Shown here: positions 1 through 5,733 of the stretch, in pieces
Layout of the letters: each line of letters begins with the position of its first letter
How positions within the stretch are numbered: the first letter of the stretch is position 1
NCBI GenBank assembly: GCA_002067635.1
Contig: MVRB01000194.1
Span: forward strand, 1-9,797
Direction of reading: 5' to 3'
Length of the DNA: 9,797 nucleotides
Origin: Methanomassiliicoccales archaeon PtaU1.Bin030
GTDB lineage: Archaea > Thermoplasmatota > Thermoplasmata > Methanomassiliicoccales > Methanomassiliicoccaceae
The notes under the pieces: model-generated
The model's database searches: none
The model's input: only the letters and a program-made list of their open reading frames with translations
Told to the model about the DNA's origin: nothing
Translations under genes and position numbers: made by a program

Positions 1-30
1 GCCCCTTCTCCTGGCATGCATACGGGCCAT
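1..30 (-). CDS. rps15: 30S ribosomal protein S15 (archaeal S15/S13e type), N-terminal fragment
   Basis: The minus strand from position 30 to the window edge reads MARMHARRRG, the highly conserved N-terminus of archaeal ribosomal protein S15, a primary 16S rRNA-binding protein of the small subunit. Only ten codons are visible; the rest lies outside the window. The start is supported by a GGAG Shine-Dalgarno sequence at 42-39, eight bases ahead of the ATG. It follows the Nudix gene on the same strand after a 70-base gap. The identification rests on a short but very characteristic peptide, so the family call is firm while completeness cannot be judged. Confidence 0.88.
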   Translation of the reverse strand, partial: MARMHARRRG

Positions 31-104
31 AGTGAACTCTCCAAATGTGAATCGAATGGTGTTTAGGTGGCGAGGATAGAGCCAATTCCCGTCCTACTAT
101 TTAA
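31..104 (-). promoter_or_regulatory. Probable promoter and leader of rps15
   Basis: On the minus strand a TATA-like TTAAATAG lies at 104-97, overlapping the Nudix stop codon. By the usual archaeal spacing, transcription would start near position 75 and give a leader of about 45 bases carrying the GGAG ribosome-binding site at 42-39. This suggests rps15 has its own promoter even though it lies downstream of flpA and the Nudix gene. No clear hairpin was seen in the leader. Confidence 0.45.
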
Positions 105-484
105 TCTTTAACGGTCGCCTTTCTGTCACCACAGCGATCGGAGGCTTGTTTCTCTCCCCTTGCCCAGGCGATCAAAGTAAGGTACTCCACCTTGGGAAAT
201 GACAGGCGCTCCGGCAGCTCCTGGAACCGGCGCCAGGTCATCTCACCCCCGTCGACGCGGGGCCCCAGGCGTGCGGCGAAGACCGTGACCTCGGGGGACT
301 CCTCCTTGTTGGAGATCTCGATCATTTCGTGCCCCACCTCCTCGCGGAACTCCCTCCTCGCTGCCTCCAGGTCGCTCTCTCCCTCCTCGACCTTGCCTCC
401 CGGCATCTCCCAGCCGTTCCTCTTGGGATTGAAGACCATTATGAAGTCGTCACCATCGAAGGCGATGCAGTAGACGCACCTCAC
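101..484 (-). CDS. Nudix (MutT-like) hydrolase
   Basis: This is a small 127-residue Nudix hydrolase, a family that cleaves nucleoside diphosphates linked to another group, such as oxidised dNTPs, capped nucleotides or cofactor precursors. The Nudix box spans residues 30-52: Gly30, Glu36, then REFREE at 44-49 and Gly51, matching G-x5-E-x7-RE-U-x-EE-x-G-U except that the last, normally aliphatic, position is His52. A PGG turn precedes the box, as is typical. The start is GTG, and its GTGA overlaps the flpA stop, so translation is probably coupled to flpA. The charged tail after residue 110 is not part of the fold. The substrate cannot be predicted; pairing with flpA hints at a housekeeping or RNA-linked role, but this is only context. 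Confidence 0.88.
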   Translation of the reverse strand: MRCVYCIAFDGDDFIMVFNPKRNGWEMPGGKVEEGESDLEAARREFREEVGHEMIEISNKEESPEVTVFAARLGPRVDGGEMTWRRFQELPERLSFPKVEYLTLIAWARGEKQASDRCGDRKATVKD

Positions 485-1134
485 GGAGATCCCACCGCGA
501 TCATGGCATGGTCCTTCTCCATGGGGTCGAGCTTGACCACCTCCCGCACCTGCAGCCCCGCGCTCAGCAGCTGCCTCTTCGAATCCTCGTATATGCGGTG
601 AGGGTCCTGGGACACGTCCTCGGAACGGGACTTGATGACCAATAGGCCGCTCCGTGCCGAGAACGCCTTGAAGTTCTTGATGAATATCTGTGCCTGCCCC
701 CTCTGGGCGATATCCTGGTAGACGACCTCCACCCCTGAGACCCCGAAGGAGTACTCCTGAGGCTTGGTGGCATCGGCGAGGAACGGGACCATGTTGGGAC
801 GGGACTCGCAGACCGGGACGAGGTCGCGGAAGGAGCGCGGGGAGATCTCAACACAGTACACCGTGCCCTCGGTCAAGATGTCGGCAATGTGGCTGGCGGT
901 GGTTCCGCTGGCCGCCCCCAGGTACAGGACCGAGGTCGCCCTGCGGAACGGGAAGAAAGTACCTCCTGACCCCAGGTACGCGGCCAGCTTGCTGCGCGTG
1001 GGCACCCATTCACGGTATTGCACCTCATCCACGCTGACCAGGCGCTCCCCGTAGACGGTCTTGCCAGGAGCGGAGTTGCGCGTGTACAGCCTTTCCCCGT
1101 CGGTATAGACACCCTCGAACTCGGTACGCTTCAT
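481..1134 (-). CDS. flpA: Fibrillarin-like rRNA/tRNA 2'-O-methyltransferase
   Basis: Fibrillarin is the catalytic subunit of the archaeal C/D box sRNP; with Nop5 and L7Ae it places 2'-O-methyl groups on rRNA and tRNA using S-adenosylmethionine. From the chosen start it has 217 residues, close to the family length. Visible motifs are the SAM-binding YLGAASGTT (71-79), acidic Glu96, Asp121 in LADATKPQEY, the QDIAQ segment (140-144, fibrillarin DxAQ), KSRS at 168-171 and the C-terminal MEKDH (205-209). An upstream in-frame ATG at 1164 would add ten residues, but it has no ribosome-binding site and lies right against the probable TATA box at 1176-1166. The ATG at 1134 has GAGG five bases upstream. 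Nop5, its usual neighbour, is not adjacent. The Nudix gene overlaps its stop. Confidence 0.93.
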   Translation of the reverse strand: MKRTEFEGVYTDGERLYTRNSAPGKTVYGERLVSVDEVQYREWVPTRSKLAAYLGSGGTFFPFRRATSVLYLGAASGTTASHIADILTEGTVYCVEISPRSFRDLVPVCESRPNMVPFLADATKPQEYSFGVSGVEVVYQDIAQRGQAQIFIKNFKAFSARSGLLVIKSRSEDVSQDPHRIYEDSKRQLLSAGLQVREVVKLDPMEKDHAMIAVGSP

Positions 1135-1262
1135 GACAGCCTCAGAGCCCAGGAACGCACCCATCGATAAATAAATGCGGTACAGGGGCCCGGCGGGAGG
1201 TGCGGGCGCTGCCCTCAGAGCAGGCCTAATGTATTATTATCGGCCGGTACGCTTCATGCACG
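1135..1262. promoter_or_regulatory. Divergent promoter region between flpA and the wHTH gene
   Basis: Two TATA-like elements face opposite ways. On the minus strand ATTTATTTATC at 1176-1166 would start flpA transcription near 1145, about ten bases before its ATG at 1134. On the plus strand TGTATTATTATC at 1230-1241 would start transcription close to 1262, at the GTG of the wHTH gene, implying a leaderless mRNA. Between them lie a GC-rich segment and an inverted repeat, GGGC-gct-GCCC at 1204-1214. A 14-base direct repeat (cggtacgcttcatg) occurs at 1122-1135, across the flpA start, and at 1245-1258, just ahead of the wHTH start. Any protein binding is conjecture. Confidence 0.55.
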
Positions 1263-1721
1263 GTGCCCGATACCAAGGATAAGGACCGGAAGATAGAGGA
1301 GCTGACCGAGCGCATCGCCAGCCTGGAGTCCTCATTGCGAGAGGTCACCAGACCATACTCCCAGCTGGTGGAGCAGCTTGGGCAGTTCCAGGGCATAGTG
1401 CAGAAGTACTTTCGGCTGCTGGACCTGTACCAGAGGCACGGCGTGATAGCGGTGGACGTGATCCTGCCGGAGCTGAAGGACCCCATGTCGCGGGAGATCA
1501 TGCGCATACTCATGGACCGGCCGGGGCTTAACATCTCCCAGATCTCAGAGGAGCTGAGGACCAGAACGGGCTCGTCCAGCAGGAGGATCGTGCGGGAGCG
1601 CCTGGAGGAGATGGTGAGGCAGGACCTGCTGGCCGAGGAGAAGGGGAGCAAGGCCAAGACCTTCACGGTGTCGGCGAGAGTGGTCGAAAAGTGGTCAGAA
1701 GTGCTCGGATTGAATAAGTGA
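1263..1721 (+). CDS. Coiled-coil plus winged-helix DNA-binding protein, probable transcriptional regulator
   Basis: A 152-residue protein of two parts. Residues 5-30 are charged and heptad-like, fitting a short coiled coil for dimerisation. Residues 74-137 look like a winged helix-turn-helix: a helix with REIMRILMDRPG (77-88), a turn with LNISQISEEL (89-98), a basic recognition helix rich in Arg and Ser (101-117), then a short wing ending near residue 136. This arrangement is common in archaeal MarR/ArsR-like regulators, but no effector-binding or metal-binding residues stand out. The start is GTG; the TATA box at 1230-1241 places transcription initiation almost on it, so no ribosome-binding site is expected. 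No T-rich terminator follows, so it may be co-transcribed with the two small genes downstream. Target genes are unknown; flpA or its own operon are possible. Confidence 0.72.
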   Translation: MPDTKDKDRKIEELTERIASLESSLREVTRPYSQLVEQLGQFQGIVQKYFRLLDLYQRHGVIAVDVILPELKDPMSREIMRILMDRPGLNISQISEELRTRTGSSSRRIVRERLEEMVRQDLLAEEKGSKAKTFTVSARVVEKWSEVLGLNK

Positions 1722-1744
1722 AGTGAACACTCATATGATGATGT

Positions 1745-1778
1745 GAGGACGCCGAGGTCGGTGGCCGCGAGCATCCTC
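1745..1778 (+). other. Possible RNA hairpin before the small helical gene
   Basis: GAGGA at 1745-1749 pairs with TCCTC at 1774-1778, extended after one mismatch by GC (1751-1752) with GC (1771-1772). The loop holds a second small stem, GGTC (1756-1759) with GGCC (1763-1766). It lies between the wHTH stop and the ribosome-binding site (GGGGTGA near 1789-1795) of the next gene. It has no T-tract, so it is not a terminator; it could affect message processing or translation, or be chance in GC-rich DNA. Confidence 0.25.
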
Positions 1779-1801
1779 TACGTGACAAGGGGTGAAAGAC
1801 A

Positions 1802-2107
1802 ATGGCGAACAATGAGATGCCGGATGCAGAGCAGATAAGGGACATCATGAAGGCGCTGTCCGAGACCGTCCCAGGTCTCCTCGAAGGGCTGGCCAAGATC
1901 CTTTACGGGGCCAAGGAGAGCGAGGAGTACGGCAAGGCCGTGGCCAACTTCTTCAAGGCGCTCAAGGAGTCGGGTATGTCCAACGAGCAGGCCTACCAGC
2001 TCACCCGGGACTACATGAGCAACATGTCCCTGGGCAACATCGTGAAGGGCGTGGCGCAGAGCGGTGACAGCGACTGGAAGAGAAAGGAGCGGTCACAGGA
2101 GGATTGA
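1802..2107 (+). CDS. Small helical protein of unknown function, paralogue of the next gene
   Basis: I do not recognise a characterised family. The 101-residue product is predicted by eye to be all-helical and soluble: an amphipathic helix over residues 7-36 with a PGLL kink at 24-27, a second around 41-57, a turn at SGMS (57-60), then a helix containing QAYQLTRDY (63-71) and a segment ending VKGV (81-84). The tail (86-101) is charged and probably disordered. Residues 50-84 align without gaps to residues 41-75 of the following protein, with 11 identities. ATG 1802 has a GGGGTGA ribosome-binding sequence at a normal distance. Its stop (2105-2107) lies two bases before the next start at 2110, so the pair is almost certainly one operon. 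No cysteine, signal peptide or catalytic motif is visible. Confidence 0.75.
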   Translation: MANNEMPDAEQIRDIMKALSETVPGLLEGLAKILYGAKESEEYGKAVANFFKALKESGMSNEQAYQLTRDYMSNMSLGNIVKGVAQSGDSDWKRKERSQED

Positions 2108-2109
2108 GG

Positions 2110-2364
2110 ATGGATCAGCAGGACCGGAGCGCGGTGCTGTACGCTGTGGCGTACGGGCCAAGCGTCGGCCTCAAGGTGGTCGTGTCCTACCTCCGCATGA
2201 AGCGTGCGGCCCGGAGGGCGGAGAAGCGCTTCTATCATGAGCTGGTGCGCTCTGGCCTTCCGGCACCGGAGGCCCGGTCCCTGGCGCTGGAATACGGCTC
2301 TGCCGTCAGCGTGCGGGAGCTGGTCTCCGGGCTGAGCGACATCCCCTCCATGGGACGTCAGTAG
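2110..2364 (+). CDS. Small basic helical protein of unknown function, paralogue of the preceding gene
   Basis: This 84-residue protein is not recognised. Residues 7-28 are fairly hydrophobic (VLYAVAYGPSVGLKVVVSYL is typical of them) and are followed by a basic cluster, RMKRAARRAEKR (29-40). This could be a membrane-associated amphipathic helix with the positive side inside, though Lys22 and Pro17 make a full membrane span uncertain. Residues 41-75 repeat the segment of the preceding protein: FY, then SGL (48-50), EA (54-55), EYGS (61-64), and LVSGL (71-75). I chose ATG 2110 because AGGAGGA ends seven bases before it; a TTG two codons earlier overlaps the previous stop and has poorer spacing. 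The shared segment suggests a duplicated helical hairpin, perhaps for mutual interaction. Confidence 0.72.
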   Translation: MDQQDRSAVLYAVAYGPSVGLKVVVSYLRMKRAARRAEKRFYHELVRSGLPAPEARSLALEYGSAVSVRELVSGLSDIPSMGRQ

Positions 2365-2430
2365 AGCCGTTGCACGCGAACAAAGCTTCCTGGCCCTTCC
2401 ATCGCCGGGGGACCGCGCTCCGTCGGACCA

Positions 2431-2455
2431 GGCCTTTTTTCTCCTCCTTTCCTTG
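2431..2455 (+). terminator. Probable T-rich terminator after the small paralogue operon
   Basis: A run of six T at 2435-2440 is followed by a pyrimidine stretch to 2454, 70 bases after the stop at 2364. Archaeal termination is favoured by T-rich non-template DNA. CCTGG (2389-2393) and CCAGG (2428-2432) could form a weak long-loop stem just ahead, but the T-tract is the main evidence. Confidence 0.5.
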
Positions 2456-2487
2456 TAAAGTATCGGTCTCAGCTCCCTCATCCTCCA

Positions 2488-2547
2488 AACCTGGTTGTAG
2501 GTTCCACCTCGCAATAATGTTAAAGGAGGGCGTACATACCGCAGGCA
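2488..2547 (+). promoter_or_regulatory. Promoter region of the phosphatase/NAD kinase operon
   Basis: An AT-rich stretch at 2513-2524 (AATAATGTTAAA) is the likely TATA region and predicts transcription starting near 2541-2548, at or just before the ATG at 2548. A GGAGGG at 2525-2530 resembles a ribosome-binding site but is 17 to 18 bases from the ATG, too far for normal use and probably not in the transcript. Upstream, AACCT-ggttgt-AGGTT at 2488-2503 is an inverted repeat that could be an operator. The rest of the 2365-2547 gap holds the terminator and nothing else recognised. Confidence 0.45.
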
Positions 2548-3321
2548 ATGCAATCGGAGCTGGAACGGATCGCTATGCTGGTCCGGGAAGAGGTACAGGC
2601 CCTGCCCCGGGATTTCGACCGGGGCAGGGAGCTGTACATAGGCGCGGACGGGACGCCAACGGAGAGCATCGACAAGATCGCCGAGGACGTCATCCTTCGC
2701 GAGGTCAACGGGCGGGACCTGCCGGTGAACGTGCTCAGCGAGGAGGCAGGTTACGTCGACCGCGGCTACAAGGACACCCTGGTGGTGGACCCCATCGATG
2801 GCACCCACAACTCCGTCCATGGCATCCCCTTCTTCAGCGTTTCCCTGGCTGTCGGGAGGCGCTCCCTTGACGATATCCAGCACGCCATCCTCCTGGACCT
2901 GGTGAACGGAGACATGTACCGCGCTCAGCGCGGTCATGGGGCCACCATGAACGGCATCGATCTCCGGGTCCGCAGCCTTCCCACGCCGGAGCCGGCCATG
3001 CTGTTCTACCTCGGCCGCTTCGCCCATCCCCGGGCCTTCGAGCTGGTGAAGAGGTCCTCGAGGGTCAGGGCCATGGGGTGCGCGTCACTGGAGATGGCCC
3101 TGGTGGCCCAGGGGCGGTTCGATGCATATTATTTCAATACAGAGGTCTATGAGAAGGGCATACGGGTGATCGACATCGCGGCCAGCGCCCTAATACTCAG
3201 GGAGGCGGGCGGTGACATAGTCGACCTGAAGGGAAGACGGCTGGACATGCCCTTCGACCTCTCGGCAAGGAGCAACTTCCTCGCCTACGGGGACCCGAGG
3301 GTCAAGGAGCTGATGCTATGA
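2548..3321 (+). CDS. Inositol-monophosphatase-family phosphatase, probable NADP phosphatase / FBPase-IMPase
   Basis: This 257-residue enzyme belongs to the Mg-dependent, lithium-sensitive phosphatase superfamily. Metal and phosphate motifs are in place: a Lys/Asp-rich segment near 35-48, Glu65-Glu66 in LSEEAG, DPIDGT at 81-86, and Asp209 in IDIAAS (208-213), followed by EAGG at 219-222. Trp of the usual WDxAA motif is replaced by Ile208. Archaeal members often hydrolyse inositol-1-phosphate and fructose-1,6-bisphosphate, and the domain fused to NAD kinase in Methanocaldococcus acts on NADP. Here the stop overlaps the NAD kinase start (ATGA at 3318-3321), so NADP or NADPH 2'-phosphatase activity is a good guess. 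Gluconeogenic FBPase or inositol-phosphate phosphatase activity remains possible and sequence alone cannot separate them. Confidence 0.85.
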   Translation: MQSELERIAMLVREEVQALPRDFDRGRELYIGADGTPTESIDKIAEDVILREVNGRDLPVNVLSEEAGYVDRGYKDTLVVDPIDGTHNSVHGIPFFSVSLAVGRRSLDDIQHAILLDLVNGDMYRAQRGHGATMNGIDLRVRSLPTPEPAMLFYLGRFAHPRAFELVKRSSRVRAMGCASLEMALVAQGRFDAYYFNTEVYEKGIRVIDIAASALILREAGGDIVDLKGRRLDMPFDLSARSNFLAYGDPRVKELML

Positions 3322-4124
3322 AGCTGGGGATAACGGCGAACGCGGAGATACCTGAGGCCATCAAGATGAGCAGGGTGGTGATGAGCAAGCTCGAGGGACA
3401 GAACGTGGTCCTGGAGTCCGGGATCGCGCGGCTGTTCGGAAGACCGGGGATGCCCATAGAGGACATGGACGTGGATGTCCTGATAACAGTGGGCGGGGAC
3501 GGGACGATCCTGCGCTCCCTGCAGAGGACCAATGCGCCCATCCTGGGGATCAACGCAGGGGCCCTAGGCTTCCTCACTGAGGTGACCGAGCCCTTCCTCA
3601 GCACCGGGATCGACCGCCTGCTCTCGGGGGACTACTTCGTGGAGGACCGTATCAAGGTGGCCACGAAGGTGGCCGGAGCGAGGCTGTACGATGCCACCAA
3701 CGAGTCCGTGGTCCACACCGCCCATGTGGCCAAGATCCGCCACTTCCACGTGTACGTCGATGACCAGCTGGCCATGGACGTCAGGGCCGACGGGATAATC
3801 GTATCCACCCCCACCGGCTCGACGTGCTACGCCATGTCCGTAGGGGGGCCGGTTATAGACCCCCGCATGGACGCCTTCGTCATCGCTCCCATGGCCCCCT
3901 TCAAGTTCGCCACCCGGCCCCTGGTGGTACCCAGCACCTCCCGCATACAGCTGGAGCTCTCCCGACCCAAGCCCTGCCTGTGCGTCATCGACGGGCAGCA
4001 CGAGCACCCCCTGGAAGGTGACGAGCCGACAGAGTTCTCCAGGGCCGAGGCCAGGAGCCGCTTCGTACGCTTCGAGCGAGACTTCTACGACCGCCTGCGG
4101 GAGAAGCTGGTCTGCTCCCCATGA
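3318..4124 (+). CDS. nadK: NAD kinase (ATP or polyphosphate dependent)
   Basis: NAD kinase phosphorylates the 2'-hydroxyl of NAD(H) to make NADP(H), the only de novo route to NADP. The protein has 268 residues, near the usual length. Signature motifs are VGGDGT (58-63), the NAGALGFLTE loop (79-88), Asn128-Glu129 of the NE motif, and TPTGSTCYAMSVGGP (164-178), which form the nucleotide site. The C-terminal region carries DGQ (225-227), typical of the family. ATGA overlaps link it to the phosphatase upstream and the JAMM gene downstream, so all three are probably translated together. Phosphoryl donor choice (ATP or polyphosphate) cannot be read with certainty; a Ppx-like enzyme elsewhere in the window shows polyphosphate may be present in the cell. 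Confidence 0.95.
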   Translation: MKLGITANAEIPEAIKMSRVVMSKLEGQNVVLESGIARLFGRPGMPIEDMDVDVLITVGGDGTILRSLQRTNAPILGINAGALGFLTEVTEPFLSTGIDRLLSGDYFVEDRIKVATKVAGARLYDATNESVVHTAHVAKIRHFHVYVDDQLAMDVRADGIIVSTPTGSTCYAMSVGGPVIDPRMDAFVIAPMAPFKFATRPLVVPSTSRIQLELSRPKPCLCVIDGQHEHPLEGDEPTEFSRAEARSRFVRFERDFYDRLREKLVCSP

Positions 4125-4501
4125 GCAAGAGGAGGTCGGTATGGGGGATCGAAGGGGATGTCCTAGACATGATCAACGAGGCATCCCGGCAGTCCTTCCC
4201 CAACGAGTTCGTGGCCGCCCTCAGGGCGGAGGAGGGCATAATAACCGAGATACTCCTCTTCCCAGGCAGCATCTCCAACGAGCGCTCCGCGTCCATGCAG
4301 CTGCACATGCTGCCCATCGACTTCAGCGTGGTGGGGACGGTCCACTCCCACCCCGGACCGTCCAACCAGCCCTCGGACGAGGACCTGCACCTGTTCAGTA
4401 ACTTCGGCAACACCCACATCATCACCTGCCTCCCCTACGATCGGCGGAGCTGGCAGTCCTACGACCGCGAGGGTGCGAGGATCACCCTGGAGATAGTGTA
4501 G
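4121..4501 (+). CDS. JAMM/MPN+ metalloprotease, candidate desampylase
   Basis: A 126-residue stand-alone JAB/MPN+ domain. Archaeal members such as HvJAMM1 remove ubiquitin-like SAMP proteins from their targets or process sulfur-carrier proteins. The complete zinc motif is present: catalytic Glu29 in FPNEF, then His75-x-His77 in HSHP, Ser85 and Asp88, matching E-xn-HxH-x7-S-x2-D. The domain fills the protein, with no added domains. Its start overlaps the NAD kinase stop by ATGA, so it is coupled to that operon. The functional link to NADP metabolism is not obvious. Its stop lies five bases from the stop of the convergent glmU. The substrate is unknown; a ubiquitin-like partner is not in the window. 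Confidence 0.85.
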   Translation: MSKRRSVWGIEGDVLDMINEASRQSFPNEFVAALRAEEGIITEILLFPGSISNERSASMQLHMLPIDFSVVGTVHSHPGPSNQPSDEDLHLFSNFGNTHIITCLPYDRRSWQSYDREGARITLEIV

Positions 4502-4506
4502 GCTCC

Positions 4507-5733
4507 TTACAGTATCCGGCTTCCAGGGCCCACGTTCCCGCGGGCGGTGGCTCCCGGTCCGATTATGGAGTTCTCGAACACGATGGTGCCTGGATCGATC
4601 ATGGCATTGATGCCGGTCTTGACATCGTCCCCCATGATCACACCCAGCTTCCTCCGGCCTGTGTCGATGAGCTGCCCCTTGAAGGTGACCTTGACGGGCC
4701 TGTCATCGAAGCGCAGATTGGCCACCTTGGTGCCCGCGCCCAGGTTGCACCTCTCCCCCAGGATGCTGTCGCCGACATAGTTGTGGTGGGGCACGTGGGT
4801 CTTGGACATGACGATGGAGTTCTTCACCTCCACCGACGCACCCACCCTCACACCCGGACCCAGACAGGTGGAGGCGCGAATGTAGCAGTTGGGACCGATG
4901 TCGCAGCCCTCGGATATGTACGTGGGCCCTTCGATGTAGGCTCCGCTCCTGATCCGCGCCCCCTTCTCCACCACCACCTCCCCCTGCAGCACCGCGCCCG
5001 GTTCGACGGTCCCCTCGACCCGTCCCTGGAGGCGGGCCATCAGGATCTCGTTCGCCCTCAGGAGGTCCCAGGGTAGGCCCACGTCCATCCAACCATGCTT
5101 CAGCTCCTCGATATGCACGCCGCCGCTCTCGGCCAGGGAGTTGAGGGTATCGGTGATCTCGTACTCCCCGCGGACGGACTTGGGCGTTGCCTTTATGGCG
5201 GCGAATATGTCGGGGTCGAAGACAAAGGCCCCGGCGTTGATCATCTTCGTCGGAGGGACCTCAGGCTTCTCATGAATGCGTACCAGGCGGTCACCGTTGG
5301 CCTCGATAACGCCGAAGCGCTCGGGGTGCTCCACCGCGACCGTTCCCATGACGTGCCCTCCCGTGGACGCGTGCTTCTCGATCATGCTCTCGATGTCGTC
5401 CTGGAAGATGATCACGTCACCATTGATGCAAACGAACGGCTCGTCGATCGAGCCGTCGGCGCATCCGATGGCGTGGGCGGTGCCCATCCTCTCCCTCTGC
5501 TCCAGGTACCTGATCCGGAGCCCTAGCCGGGAACCGTCGCCGTAGTACTCCTTGATCTTGTTCGCCTTCCAGCCTACAAGGATATAGATGTCCTTCACGT
5601 CCAGGGCCGAGAGGGCCTCAAGGACGTGGGACATGAAGGGCCTGCCCGCCACCAGGAGGAGGGGCTTGGGGGTGTTGGTGGTGAGGGGGCGCAGCCTGGT
5701 GCCCTCTCCCGCGGCTAGGACCAGGGCCTTCAT
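4507..5733 (-). CDS. glmU: Bifunctional sugar-1-phosphate nucleotidylyltransferase / acetyltransferase (archaeal GlmU type)
   Basis: The 408-residue protein has an N-terminal nucleotidyltransferase domain and a C-terminal left-handed beta-helix. The first has LAAGEGTRLRPLT (6-18), PKPLL (22-26), NGD (104-106) and the NAGAF region (166-170). The second, from about residue 243, shows hexapeptide-like repeats, a HHNY stretch (316-319) and NLGAGT (330-335), resembling the acetyltransferase site of archaeal enzymes such as Sulfolobus ST0452. Expected reactions are acetylation of glucosamine-1-phosphate and UTP-dependent formation of UDP-GlcNAc, used for glycans. I chose ATG 5733 because MKALVLAAGEG is the family start and forms an ATGA overlap with the glmM stop; the longer reading frame to 5856 lies inside glmM. 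A dTDP-glucose-type specificity is a less likely alternative. Confidence 0.87.
   Translation of the reverse strand: MKALVLAAGEGTRLRPLTTNTPKPLLLVAGRPFMSHVLEALSALDVKDIYILVGWKANKIKEYYGDGSRLGLRIRYLEQRERMGTAHAIGCADGSIDEPFVCINGDVIIFQDDIESMIEKHASTGGHVMGTVAVEHPERFGVIEANGDRLVRIHEKPEVPPTKMINAGAFVFDPDIFAAIKATPKSVRGEYEITDTLNSLAESGGVHIEELKHGWMDVGLPWDLLRANEILMARLQGRVEGTVEPGAVLQGEVVVEKGARIRSGAYIEGPTYISEGCDIGPNCYIRASTCLGPGVRVGASVEVKNSIVMSKTHVPHHNYVGDSILGERCNLGAGTKVANLRFDDRPVKVTFKGQLIDTGRRKLGVIMGDDVKTGINAMIDPGTIVFENSIIGPGATARGNVGPGSRIL

Noticed and set aside
1135..1164. Upstream flpA start at ATG 1164
   Set aside because: It has no ribosome-binding site and abuts the TATA box, so the message would probably begin downstream of it; ATG 1134 has GAGG at proper spacing.
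2486..2510. tRNA-like GGTTCC segment near the phosphatase promoter
   Set aside because: No T-loop consensus, acceptor stem or anticodon arm could be built around it; the short inverted repeat is better explained as a possible operator or chance.
2011..3027. Long minus-strand open frame of 338 codons across the small paralogue and phosphatase genes
   Set aside because: It lies antisense to three supported genes, spans the intergenic gap and has low-complexity shadow-like composition without motifs.
4130..4401. AGGAGGT followed four bases later by an out-of-frame ATG at 4141 inside the JAMM gene
   Set aside because: The ribosome-binding match comes from consecutive Arg codons of JAMM; the encoded frame is Arg/Pro/Gly-rich with no recognisable fold and looks like a shadow.
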